The notes beneath the pieces are model-generated. The model made no database searches, was not told the DNA's origin, and was given only the letters and a program-made list of their open reading frames with translations. A program made the position numbers and the translations under genes. This document shows, one piece after another, positions 1-11,668 of a stretch of 64,000 nt of DNA. This DNA is from Nageia nagi (taxonomy: Eukaryota > Pinophyta), in contig JBITNC010000002.1 of the NCBI GenBank assembly GCA_050084985.1, forward strand, positions 17,422,001-17,486,000. Reading direction: 5' to 3'. How positions within the stretch are numbered: position 1 is the stretch's first letter; every line of letters starts with the position of its first letter.

Positions 1-3000
1 GTTGTCATTATCATTTTTTGGTAATTCTCTCTTTTCATCAATCTTGACATCAGCACTGTCAACAATTTTTCTCAACCTTTTATTGTAACACTTGTATGCT
101 TTACTTTTTGTTGAATAGCCAAGAAAGACGCCTTCATCTGCTCTATCTTCGAATTTCCCAAGATTTTCATCTTAATGTAGCATTTGCTTTCAAACACCTT
201 GAAATGTCTCACTGTTGCTTTTCTACCAAATCACAACTCATATGGTGTCTTATTTTCATGTGGTCTCAATAAGCATCTATTTTGAATGTATAATGTTGTA
301 TGAACTGCTTCCTTCCAAAATCTGTTAGCTATTTTGCTTTCAATCAACATAGTTCTAGCCATTTCCTGTATTGGTCTATTTTTCCTTTCCACAACTCCAT
401 TTTGTTGTGGTGTCCTTGCTGCTGAAAATTGTCTCTTGATACCATGCTCTAAACAATACTCTATAAAATCCTCTGATATAAACTCGCCTCCTTTGTCTGA
501 GCGTAGGCACTTAATTTGTTTGTCCATTTGATTCTCAACTTGGTTCTTGAATGCCTTAAACATATCAAGTGTTTCTAATTTGCGCTTCAAAAATTGTATT
601 CACATCATTCTTGTATAATCATCAATAAATAACATAAAATATTTGTCCCCATTTATGCTTTGTGTTCTCATGGGTCCACACAAGTCTGTATGTATTAGTT
701 CTAAAGGCCTGCTAGTATGATTTTCTTTTATTTTGAATCTAGCTCTGGTTTGCTTTCCTTTCTGACATGAATCACAAATGGCATTGGATGGTTTTGTAAT
801 ACTGCATATATCTCTTATAGCCTTCTTTGAACATAGTTTCACTAAATTGTCAAAGCTAATATGCCCAAGTCTCTTATGCCAAAGCCAATCTTCATCTTTC
901 TTTCCGAGCAAACATGATCCCTCTGAAGTCTTTGCAATGTATACAAATTTCCAGAAGTGCTTATGCCAACTAAAACTAACCTGTCACTACCCGTTCTTCT
1001 AATTTGACATCCATATTTCTTAAATGTTACATCATGTCCTCTATCGCAAATTTGATTGACACTTAACAAACTATGTTTCAACTCAATCACAATAATACTT
1101 CCTCTAACCTGATCTTTCCATCATTGATCTTAACTGTGTTTTTGCCGACAATCTTTGCTCCATCATTGTTGCCAAATTTTATTGATCCACCGTCATACTG
1201 TTGCAGTTTCTCAAATCTCCTTTTATCTCCGATCATATGGCTAGAACAACCACTGCCTAGTATCCATGGAGCTGGTTTATCCTATGCTTTAAAAGTTGTT
1301 TGTACTATCAATGATTTCTCATCATTCTTTGATTGCTCTTTCTCCTTCCACACATGTTTTACTTTAGGTTTGGGTTCTTGTACCTGTTCATTTTTTGTTT
1401 CTTGCATAGAGTTTTCTTGGATTTCTCTATCTTGTCTCATGGATTGAAATCTTTTATCTTGAATACTGTTTGAAGCAAATTTGTTTCTACAAAATCTTGT
1501 TATGTGTCCAAAGTTATGACAATTATAGCATTCTACTGGACATTCCATTAATGGTCCAAATGCATTTCTACTTACAAAAGTTCTTGGTGCAACATTAAAT
1601 TTGCAATTTGATAACTTATGACCGTAAGCATTACATTTAAAACAATAGCCATTAAAGGAAAGATTGAATTTGATTTGCGGTCTTTGCCAATAATTTATAG
1701 GTGCCATGTATTGCCTTCTTCTTTGGTATTGGACTTTTGTGAATCCATCATCAATGTTCCTCTCTTACCTTGCATCCTCTTTTACTGGTTTCTTTTCTTC
1801 TTTCTTGAAAATTATTGTATTCTTGATCATTGGCATATTTGATGATTGCCCCTTTTCAAAACCCAAACCAACCTTGTTTGAAGAATTTTGCTGGCCTTTT
1901 ATTATTTCTCCCAACTTTGTGGAACTACCCTCAAGAACTTGATATGTATTAATTCTTTGAGTCATTTCTTCCAATTGCATTCTCAAACCAATTATCTTCT
2001 CTTCCAATTTACTGCAAATTTCAATTTTTACAGTAAGTTGCATCTCTAGAACCTCATGCATTTTTCCGGTTTCCTCGACTTGTAGTTTCAAACTTGCTAT
2101 AATATCATTTGCATCTTCAAGTCTTCTTGATGTCTTTCTATGCCTTTTTCTTTCCTTTTCCAATTCATCTAAGGTTGCAATCAGTTCATCTTCTATATCA
2201 ACTTCTGTTTCAATTTCTTTTTCATATATCTTTTCATCTTTTTTTCTTCTTTTGATTGTTATCTTCAAATGCCATAAATAATGCTTCATTGCATTCTTCC
2301 TTGGACTCGCCATTGGTACTCTCATCTGATGAACTTGCATTTTTTGATATGAAGCTCCTTTTATTTGGTTTGTTCTTTTTAAAATTGGATTTTTTCCTAG
2401 TGCTTCTTTCTTTGTATGACTCTTCCTTATTATTTTTCTTTTTCTTGTAAGGACATTTAGCTGCAAAATGTCCAACATCTCTGCAATTAAAACATTTGAA
2501 TGGTAATTTTCCTTTATATTTTCCCTTACCTCTTTTTAATTTGCAAACAAAATTTGCTTCCATATCGTCGCATAATTCTTCTTCCTCTGAATTTTATTTT
2601 ACTGTTGCATTTTTTTGCGCTTTAAATGCTGCTTCTCTATCGATGGGTTTTGTTTTTTCGATTCTCATTTCATATTCCGTTAATGAACTATGCATTTCAT
2701 CCATACTAAAACTATTCAAATCTTTAGCTTCTTCTATTGCTAAGACTTTAGAATCAAATCTAGGAGGAAGAGATCTCAATACCTTTTTCACAATGATGAA
2801 ATCCTCTATTTTTTCACCAAGTTCTCGAATTGCATTGATAACCTCATTGACTTGCAACATGTAAGCCTTTATGGTCTCATCTTCATTCATTTTGAGTGCT
2901 TCAAACTAAGCTCGATGAGTCTGCAACTTAGCTTCTTTAATCTTATTGTCATCTTCATGAATGCTTTTCAACTTATTCCATATTTCTTCCACTGTCTTGC

Positions 3001-3245
3001 ATCCACTTTTACAAGTTCACTGTTGAGTAAGCCGCACATAAATGCATTCTTTGCTCTGGCATCATGCTCAAATAGCTTCTTTGCTGCATCGTCGGCTGGA
3101 AGAGTAGAAGGCCACTATGTATCCATTTTTTACATCTCATACATTGTATCCCAATGCACAAAGATAAGTTTTCCATTCTGATTCTCCAAAAAGCATAATT
3201 TGTTCCATCAAATAATGATGCTTTATTCGATGAGAAACCTTGCAC
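1..3245 (-). pseudogene. Ty1/copia gag-pol, broken, cut by left window edge
   Basis: Reading leftwards from a gag start at 3245, the fragments are: gag N-terminus (LFDGTNYAFWRIRMENL), UBN2-type gag (2890-2594), a CCHC knuckle CFNCRDVGHFAAKC (about 2490), a long charged coiled coil (about 2250-1900), two more knuckles (CFKCNAYGHKLSNC and CYNCHNFGHITRFC, about 1640-1490), the protease-to-integrase spacer (1090-842), the integrase zinc region with WHKRLGH (911-600) and the integrase core (590-231). The catalytic triad is still readable: HTDLCGP, RSDKGGEF and NGVVERKN. The region 1-230 continues the integrase C-terminus after a TGA where Trp is expected (about 228) and a frameshift near 170. Reverse transcriptase would lie beyond base 1. 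At least six frame changes show it is dead. The gag with coiled coil and three knuckles is a known copia subtype. I found neither an LTR nor a primer-binding site to the right of gag. Confidence 0.9.
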
Positions 3246-4596
3246 AAACTCAAACCTCGGGTCCTCAGATCAAGATGGTTCAAAAAGCGAAGTTGTTCAT
3301 TTTGATGAGATGATCATCAATCAATCATCATATTTTGAAATTTGCAACCAAACATGAAGGATTTTATCATTTTACCGCTGTCCTACAAAACTGAAAAAAG
3401 TGAGAAAGTGTCTTTTTGCAATACACACCATTTCTTCCTCAAATGTTTGTTTGACTTGAAATTTGAACTATATACATATCTTAGTACCAACTACCTCTAA
3501 TTAAAATTTTATGGTCTAACTCTTCACAGTTTGATTAATATTCCACTTTCAAAGTGGCCTCCAGCGCTAATTTTATGACTGTCCCAAAATGTGCAAAATT
3601 GTCCAACTGGGTACCAACAATGCAAATGATTGGTCCAAACACCGAGCTGACATTTCAAACACCATGCTGACTTGTTTTCACACATGCTAACATGTTCCAC
3701 ACTGATCCATCTTGCCCCAACACACACCGAAGTGAAATTGACCTGTTCCAACAAAATTGTCAAGAGGTCCAAAATGGTACCGAAATCCGTTTGACCTGAA
3801 TCAACATTACAACTTCACTTCCAACTGATAAATAAGGCTCCAAATGATATGTTGGGCTATCCAACACAACCCATTGGCACATATGCGCAACATTTGTGAA
3901 ATTTTTGCAGTTTTTGCAACTTTTGCATCTTTTGAAATTTTGCAAGAATATGCTGCAACAACTTTTCGGGAGCACCGAACATATCCACACATGCACCAAA
4001 CATCTCCAAACAACTTTCTGACAAATTTTGCAATTTTTACAACTTTTTGATAACTTTTGCAACTTTTTGACAACTTTTGCAATTTTTGCAGATTTGCACA
4101 AGTTACTTGTACCAACTTTAACTAAGCATCAAACGCATCCTCAACATTATTGAACATCTCTATCTATGCTCCAAACACTGTATCAAAACACCAATAGGGT
4201 CCCACTGAGTGTGTTGATAACAATGACAACACTTTGCTCAACACTAAAGTGACATGCTAGTTGGATGAAGTCAAGCATATTCTTGTTTGTTTTTAAATCC
4301 TGCTCCGCTAACCCAGGATAGATCTCCCATCTCACTCATATTGTTTTTGATGATATCAAACCTCTATGAAACTAACGATACAAATTAATTTAGTAGATGA
4401 TTGAATCTATATTTGTTGCTTGGATGCTATCTCAATCAAAGTGTCAAAAGTTGATTTCAATATCATAGGAGGGTTGAACTGGATTTTTTTTAATAGGTGC
4501 AAGATTCTGGATACTGAGATTTACTTTAGTTTCACATTGGACAGCATGGAGTCTTTTTGTTTAAGACTTTGTTTTAAGACTTCAATTTTATCACAG
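3246..4596. other. non-coding stretch with TTTTGCAA-rich low-complexity DNA
   Basis: No convincing coding region. Positions 3895-4100 are built from degenerate repeats of a core like aacttttgca, which produces a false Lys-Cys-rich ORF on the minus strand. The stretch would be the expected place for the leader and 5' LTR of the copia element to the left, but no LTR pair is present in the window to prove it. It directly precedes the ENT exon, so part of it may be intron. Confidence 0.4.
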
Positions 4597-5324
4597 GTAT
4601 GCTATCACTTTGATAGCAATGTTTAATTTTGGAGATCTTATTGGGAGGTACATTCCTTTGATTAAGATGATCAAGCTGGAAAGAAGGCCATGGCTCACAG
4701 GTGCAGCACTTTCTCGCCTAAGTTTCATACCAGCATTCTATTTCACTACAAAGTATGGAGATCAAGGTTGGATGTTAATGCTATGCATTTTACTGGGATT
4801 GTCTAATGGATACCTTACTGTTTGTATACTTACTATTGCACCCAAAGGATATAAGGTTGGTATTTCTCTACCTCTGATCTGTATTTCTTGGTTTTAATTG
4901 GTTAGTATATATTTCTAAGATCCACTTAATATAAGCCCTGATATAAAGATATATGACTGAAAACAAAAGTAAATGTAAAACCAGAACTATTATGTAATAA
5001 AATGTTCATAAACTCTACAAGACTTTCTGAAATACTGTATACAATTGTTACTTTAACAAGTTTTCTGAATTCTTTCTTGCCTCTTTAACTTCTTTGAGTA
5101 TGGGTCTTAAGCAAATGGGTTGAATTAGAAAGGAAGCATGTTTATTAGAATTGTAGACCTGATATATTATATTGGTATTCTTCAAATTCCCTACTAATCA
5201 AGTCTGAAATTTGCAGGGACCTGAACAAAATGCATTAGGAAATCTCTTAGTGTTATCTGTGCTTCTGGGAATAGCTGCTGGGCTTGCCAGTGGTTGGTTG
5301 TGGCTGATTGGTAAAGGGTGGTAA
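4597..5324 (+). CDS. equilibrative nucleoside transporter (ENT3 type), last two exons
   Basis: Two exons at 4597-4855 and 5217-5324 encode the C-terminal part of a SLC29/ENT carrier, a membrane protein moving nucleosides across the plasma membrane. The first exon follows a TTATCACAG acceptor and reads FGDLIGRYIP, then FYFTTKYGDQGWM and LGLSNGYLTVCILTIAPKGY; it ends at a GTTGGT donor. The second starts after TTTGCAG with GPEQNALGNLLVL and ends LWLIGKGW followed by TAA. GPEQNALGN and the IGKGW terminus are typical of the plant ENT2/3/4/6/7 clade rather than ENT1 or ENT8. Both exons are in frame, with correct splice sites and phase 0 between them. The earlier exons (about 300 codons) are not found between 3246 and 4596. 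Either they lie left of the window with a copia element in the intervening intron, or this is a truncated gene copy. Confidence 0.85.
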
Positions 5325-6740
5325 ATGTTATTGTCATTCTTGTTCACAAAATTTAATACAGCTCAATCTAAATTAGCCACTTCATCAGTTCATCTATCCT
5401 CATACTTGTTATGTCCATATGCTTGTACAATTTAATTTATTGAATTACAAGGTTGTTTTTGCCAAAGGATTTGTTAATATTTAATCTTCAATTTTTGTTA
5501 ATTATTTATTCTTTCGTGAATCTAGCTATCTCATTAATACTGTCCTCTTGCATACTTCTTGTTACTCTTTTCTCTCCCTTGTGCATTTGTAGTACTAGTT
5601 TTGTATGCCTCCATTGCTACTACACTTGAGTTCTTTGCATGCTCATATTTCCATAGTAATTTTGTATGTTATCGTATCTTTGTTCCTTTTCATACTTTTG
5701 CACAATCAAAAGCTCATGGTAGTGAATTGAGTTTTTTAAGCTCAAGTGAAGTCTTTTTGTCAAAGTACTAAACCCTAAGGCTTAGTTGAAACTTCAAAAT
5801 GCAATAACATCATCAAAAATCCCCAAATTTCCATAAAACATAAGTTCAATACTTTTCGCCTTCTAAGCATTGCAGCTGTATAATACTAACATCGATGAAC
5901 AGAACTAAGTTTTGGTTTTGGTTTTGGTAATTCAAAACTTATTCTCCTTTTTTGTTTAGTTAGCAGTATAAAGCAACCTAGGGCCTTGAAAAAAGTCAGT
6001 GTTCATTATGTCACTAATCCTAGAAGGCTTCATTGCTGTCAAATCTGGTTCAACGCAAGGGACCTAGAGCCTCGAAGAAAGCTGAGTTTTTTTAATTAAA
6101 AATGAGGAATCATCCACTTAAAAGTCTCAGTTGCTATCAAATAAAGATCAATCCAACGGATTGGAACATGACCTCCTTTACTCAATAACCACAATGAACA
6201 GAAAACCAATTGCCATGAGATTAAAGTATGTGGTTGGAAGTGCATGACAACTATCTTCTATTTTATAGTAAATCATCAGCACATAATTGATATCGATATT
6301 AACAATTTGAGAATAATATCAAAAATCCATATACACTAACCCTTCTATCATTTATTTGTATCTTCATCTTAGGAAGAACTCACATCATCTAAATAATTTT
6401 TTGAATATATTCTTCTAAAGAACACAAATACTTTACTTGCCATGCGTTAGTTCATTGTTCTAATTAGGGTGTAAGACTTCACAATTTAGAATTTGAACTT
6501 GCATAACTATCACATTTGGGTAATGTGGGATATTGTTTTAAGGAAATATAATTGGAGCATAATGTAAACATCCAAAATAGCATAATAGAAAGTTGCTATA
6601 TAACTCTTTTATTTGTAGGCTCTTAGTGGTCATCATGTGATATTTTGAAATTTGACAAGCTGAGTCTATTATGTACCATGTGAGATTGGTTGTTCTTGTA
6701 TAGATAAGATTGAAGAAACATACATGTGTTCTTTCATTAT
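5325..6740. other. intergenic, no gene seen
   Basis: AT-rich sequence downstream of the ENT stop codon. No conserved coding signal. The part at 6460-6720 is a diverged copy of a sequence that recurs at about 27190-27420 (shared stretches include gaatttgcat-like and gaggttggttgttc-like segments), so it is an old dispersed repeat of unknown type. Confidence 0.5.
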
Positions 6741-6904
6741 GGAAAAGGCTATCCTCTAGGCAAATTCGTACATATATTATGGACGTATGTCCACATATAT
6801 TCTAGGAGGATGCGTGTGGTGGCGCCAACAAAGACATATGCCCATAGTTGTTAGACATACTCCCAAGATATGTGTACAAATTTGGCTGGAGGATAGCCTT
6901 TTCC
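6741..6904. mobile_element. foldback / MITE-like element with long imperfect TIRs
   Basis: Left arm begins GGAAAAGGCTATCCTC and the right arm ends with its reverse complement GAGGATAGCCTTTTCC. Pairing continues inward for about 35-50 bases with a few mismatches, leaving a middle of roughly 60-90 bases. The size (164 bp) and absence of coding sequence suggest a non-autonomous DNA transposon. I cannot fix the target-site duplication: the flanks (..cattat and ttttta..) share no clear direct repeat. Confidence 0.6.
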
Positions 6905-7458
6905 TTTTTAAATATCACCAATGTAGAGGGTGAGAGTTGAACTTGGGACCTTCAATGTGGGTGCCTTCACACCTCACTTGTATCCCAACTCCCCTAGCAG
7001 GATGTTGTTAGATGCCTTAAGAAACATTCTAAAAGTTTTAACATTTTGAAAAAAGATGAAAATATATTCTTACTATAATTTTGAGCAATTATATTTGATT
7101 AGGTTCAATAATGTTATATACTAAATCCTTTCTATGTGTAGAATATATTTCAATTATCATTTGTAGAACTTACAACTTTTTTCTTCTTTTTTCTCTTCAA
7201 ATTTTTAGGACTTATTTTGCACTTTATGGCTAAAGCACGACATGAAACCTCTCTTTTTGTACTTTTGGAGCAAAAATAAGGGGTTTGGATAATCTATACC
7301 TTTTTACGTCTTTTAGTTTTAGTTTTCTCATTTTCTTTATTTTGTCCTTTTTTTATGCCTAATAGTCAGTTCATCGTCCATTAGACCTCAAAGGAGCAAA
7401 ATGCACCACGTAATTTTTGAAATGACTCTTTTTATTTTTCTTTCTTTAATTTAATAAT

Positions 7459-7590
7459 GGGAAAATTACTAGAATGATCTTGACAAAGACTATATTTACA
7501 AAAATAACCCTAACAAATTTTTGATTACAAAAATGACCTTCAAACTTTTCATTGCTTTGACCACCATCTGTGCCACTATTCCTCCCTTTA
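7459..7590 (+). repeat. MULE left terminal inverted repeat
   Basis: Starts GGGAAAATTACTAGAATG and pairs with the reverse complement of 25233-25362. The inner limit is approximate. The 9 bases before it, TTTAATAAT, are the left target-site copy. Confidence 0.75.
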
Positions 7591-8121
7591 TACGCCAGAT
7601 CTCCCTCACCTCCTCTTCCAACCATCCATCGTACCATAAGAGATTCCTTGCTAATTTGAACCTTTGGGTGTTTTCACATATCTTTTGCTCCTAAATCTTT
7701 GATTTACGGATCGAACAAAACCAAGATCCCATCGTATATTTCACAGATGCCAAACACGATATCCTCACCTCCAACTCTTGCAAATGGAAATATGCTTGGC
7801 AAGAGCTCTTCCTAAAAGTTCAAGAGCTACAACATCTTAGGTAAGACTCTTGATTTTTGAAACAAATATGGATGGAGCATCGCTGTTGTTGATGATGATG
7901 ACTACACTGCTTTGAGAGAACTAGACATTCGATTATTTTATGTTTTCGTTGTAAGAAACGTTTTAACGCTTCAATGCCCAAACTCCAAATTTAAGGCTCA
8001 CCACAGGGGATAGAGTATGGAGTGATCACATGGGGAGAAGGGAGGATTCAAATACCCTTTCTAAATGGGATATGAGCAAATGATGCAAAAATGGGACTCA
8101 GTGTTTTGGATTCCACAGTAC

Positions 8122-8598
8122 TGAAGGAACTAACACTAACAATATAATTCCTAAACTACCAAGATCACATGAAAACTCACAATTACATCCAACAAATACA
8201 CAAAGTAATCTCACAACACAAGATGTAAAGTGGTTTCTCTAACTAGTAGTACATTCATTAACTAGATCTTTACTTCTCTCACAAATACAACTCTCTTACA
8301 CTCCTCCTAATTTCTACTCCTACACTTCTATCCTATAGCATAGCCTTACTCTACAATTGGTATATCATTACAAAGAGGGAGCCTTCTATTTATAGGCCAA
8401 AATCTCTCCTTAGATGACCTAAGCATGACATGCACATCTTTGACCTAAGGGGCATGCTCATGACTTGGAGTGTAGGACAAGTTACATTATTATATTCACT
8501 AAAATACTTAAGGTATCAAATAATACCCTTAAGTATTAATGAATTTACATAGAAGATTTAATGCATCTATTTACAATAACGCATTATACATCCCAACA
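8122..8598 (-). repeat. outer element 3' LTR
   Basis: TGAAGGAAC...CCCAACA, 477 bp, paired with 24588-25064. The reverse complement of ctatttatag at 8386-8395 is the TATA box. Preceded by target-site copy AGTAC. Confidence 0.93.
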
Positions 8599-8611
8599 CT
8601 CCTCCTTAATG
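8599..8611 (-). other. outer element polypurine tract
   Basis: On the minus strand it reads cattaaggaggag directly before the 3' LTR. The same cattaagg core precedes the 3' LTR of the inner element and of the 41.4-kb element. Confidence 0.75.
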
Positions 8612-9570
8612 CAATATTGGGATAGAGCGAGTAAAAGAGAAGAAGAAGAAAAAGTAAGAGAGTTCTTCTCCAAACTGATACAACGGAGATGAGAGCTTTT
8701 TACATATTTGTGACGTAAGAAAGATCTAGTTTGAGATTCACTACTTTACCAAATACAATCATTAACCATAATCGGTTTCAATGTACATGAAGTAGTCATC
8801 CAACTGGAATTCATGAAGAGTCTCGAAGAGCCTGCATACTTGAGATAAGCAACTTGCAATCTCAAAGGAACCTGCAAGTCATAAGCAGCTCGAATAACAA
8901 GATCAGGTAGATGCATCATATTCATATCAACAAGGATAGATGAATCACACTATCCATACACTGATCATAATAAAGCATATAAAGTTGTCAAGAAATCATC
9001 AATGCACAACAAAGATGACAAATCATCAACTATGATATCTAAGAATATCATATGTGCATATATCAAGACATGTGCACTATCAACCAATTGATAAGCAGTT
9101 GTTTCTTGTTATTTTATTTGTTTTATATGAGGGGTGTCATCACAACAATATAACCAATCGAACATTTTCTCCCCCTTGATGACATCATCAAACAAATACA
9201 TGTGTGACAAGGTGACATGAATCATGCCATGAAGAAATGCCAACGGGATCAAGGCAAAACAAACAACATAAGGCACAAAATGCCATCTTAAGTACCACAT
9301 TAAGATGCATAAAAACACAAGGTGCCATACACTTGACTTTACGAAGAGTGAGTTAAGATATCACATAAATAAACTTGACTTTACCAAGAGTGAACCAAGA
9401 GGTGATAAGTAAAGAGCCATCTTAACCATGCTACTAGTTAAGAGGAAAATGATGAAATTGGTAGCATGAATCAACTGAAATGATTCAAATTTCATCAACA
9501 ATATATAAAGAATCCATCGTCATGGAAGCATCTTCCATCATCATGGAAAGAGAAAAGAGTGTGGCCACGA

Positions 9571-9902
9571 GTGCACTATAAGCCATCATGGAGATGCCAA
9601 GCTAATGCTTAAAGTCACCAAAAGATACTTGGATTTATGTTACACTATAAGTCATCACAAAAGATGCCAAGCCAATACTTATAGTCAACGAAAAATACGT
9701 GGATTTGATGTTGCACTATAAATCATCAAAAAAGATGCTAAACCAATACTTATAGTCAACGAAAAATACGTGGATTTGATGTTGCATTATAAGTCATCAC
9801 AAAGAATGCCAAGCCAATACTTATAATCAACGAAAGATACTTGGATTTATGGTGCACTATAAGTCATCACAGAAGATGCCAAGCTAATACTTATAGTCAC
9901 CT
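9571..9902 (-). repeat. tandem array, five copies of about 70 bp, outer element
   Basis: Copies start with cactataagtcatca-like sequence at about 9574, 9643, 9714, 9785 and 9855 and end with tagtcaacgaaa-like sequence. The array sits between the coding region and the 3' LTR, as in the related elements. It has no coding potential. Confidence 0.85.
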
Positions 9903-9952
9903 GTTGTATATAAAACATGTGTTGATTATCATTACAAAGAGAGTATGCACAT

Positions 9953-10250
9953 ACGAGTTCCTCACATATGGATAACTGAACAATGTCAAACAACACATAA
10001 GAGTTCCTCTTATATGGATAACTAAACAATGCTAGAATGATCAAAAATAGAATATGCACATACGAGTTCTTCACATATGGATAACTGAATAGTGCCAAAA
10101 GACACATAAGAGTTCCTCACATATAGATAACTGAACAGTGCAAGAATGACCAAAAATAGAATATGCACATACGAGTTCCTTACATATGGATAACTGAACA
10201 GTGCCAAAAGACACATAAGTGTTCCTCACATATGAATAACTGAACAGTGC
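9953..10250 (-). repeat. tandem array, six units with gagttcctcacatatggat core
   Basis: Units begin at about 9955, 10001, 10073, 10110, 10173 and 10219, alternating between a longer and a shorter spacing, so it is a higher-order repeat. The same core recurs at 48600-48790 in the 41.4-kb element, in reverse orientation as expected from element strand. Confidence 0.85.
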
Positions 10251-10350
10251 AAGATTGGCCTAGTTGTACAACAAGTTCCTCATGCAAAGCGAACTTACCA
10301 CGAAGGTGTACAACAAAATCAACACTATACAGCACATAGTCAACGAAAGA

Positions 10351-10850
10351 TGAAGGATTTGAACTAGATCTAAACAAATCCTCTAGGACCTAAGATTAGG
10401 AAGCTTTAATCATTCATCATCTATAATTCTAAGAACATCATTCACACAATATGACACCAATATAATGTGGTTCCTCCCTCCTTGGGAGTACATCCACAAC
10501 TAGTTCTCTTATTCTCAATCTATGTCTCTCTTACAACTATTCTCTAGCTCTCTCCTACACAACCAAGTAGAGTAATCTTACTCCAAGACTTAGATATGTT
10601 TACAAGAGGAGAGGCCCTCTATTTATAGCTTGAGAGCACCTCCCTAACCTTCCTTTAACCCAAGGGTAAGGTTAGGGTTACATTAAATGTATCACCAAAC
10701 TTCAACCTACCAACTAACCACTTTGGTAAAGTCAAAGTCTACATATTAAAGAATTCAATTAATCTCTTAAGGTATCTACATACCCTTAAGTGATTAATTG
10801 AATTTACAAGGAGTTTAGATATTCACAATATTTCATTATAAATTCTAAAA
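10351..10850 (-). repeat. inner element 3' LTR
   Basis: TGAAGGATTTG...TTCTAAAA; the terminal CA seen in the other LTR is AA here. It contains a TATA box (reverse complement of ctatttatag, 10619-10628). The ctccccctta at 10851-10860 is the reverse complement of the polypurine tract. Confidence 0.95.
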
Positions 10851-11337
10851 CTCCCCCTTAATGCAATATTGGGATAGAGCGTAGAAGAGAGAAGAGAGAG
10901 AGTAAGAGAGAGTTCTCCTCCATAGAGATACAAGTGGAGATGAGAACTTTTACATATTTGAGAATCTTTTTGAGAACTAGTATGAGACTCACTACATTAC
11001 CATTTGACAAAAAATGGTATACAATACAATCATTAACCACAACTAGTTTCACTGTACATAGTAGTTGATCAACTTTAAGCTGACATGTGAGTCTCCATGA
11101 GCTTGCTTTCACAAGGTGAGTAACCTGCATTTCTGAAGAAGATCCTGCATGCTACAAGCAACTCATGAACAAAATCAGTTAGATGCATCATATATTCAAA
11201 TAAGAGAATCAAATAATGCCATCTTATAAATAACTGATCAATGGTGCACTATAAGCCATCACAGAGATGCCAAGCCATCACTCATAGTCACCTGTTGTAT
11301 ATAGACATGTGTTGATTTTAAATAGAGCATAAAAATT

Positions 11338-11619
11338 GTACGAGTTTCTCACGCAGAGCAAACTCACCACGGAGGTATATAATGTACAACAAGTTCCTCA
11401 CGCAGAGCGAACTTACCACGGAGGTATATTAACTATATGCTCAAAATTTGTACAATAAGTTTCTCACGCAGAGCAAACTCACCATGGAGGTATAAAATGT
11501 ACAAGTTTGTCACGCAGAGCAAACTTACCACTGAGGTATAAAATAATCAACACTCTATAACAACAATTGTACAACAAGTTTGTCACACAGAGCAAACTTA
11601 CCATGGAGGTCTAGAATGT
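11338..11619 (-). repeat. tandem array, five copies of cacgcagagc/ccacggaggta unit
   Basis: Each unit carries tacaa..gtt.ctcacgcagagc followed by aac.(t/c)accac(g)gaggtata; spacers vary, giving periods of about 40-70 bp. It lies just downstream of the pol stop codon. Single related units exist at about 10270-10315 (outer element) and 48530-48572 (41.4-kb element). Confidence 0.85.
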
Positions 11620-11668
11620 ACAATCAAAAAGGCCTCTTAGAGGTGAAGTTGTCATCACTAACAAAAGT

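Noticed and set aside
3760-4101. Lys/Cys-rich minus-strand ORF (KSCKNCK repeats)
   Set aside because: Produced by the ttttgcaa low-complexity repeat; no family match and no stable frame beyond it.
4420-4596. Possible additional ENT exon in front of 4597
   Set aside because: The open frame there shows no resemblance to ENT membrane segments and runs through the splice acceptor.
9571-11619. Regularly spaced repeats resembling a CRISPR array
   Set aside because: Plant nuclear retroelement context, the spacers are themselves repeated and no cas genes are present; these are tandem repeats of LTR elements.
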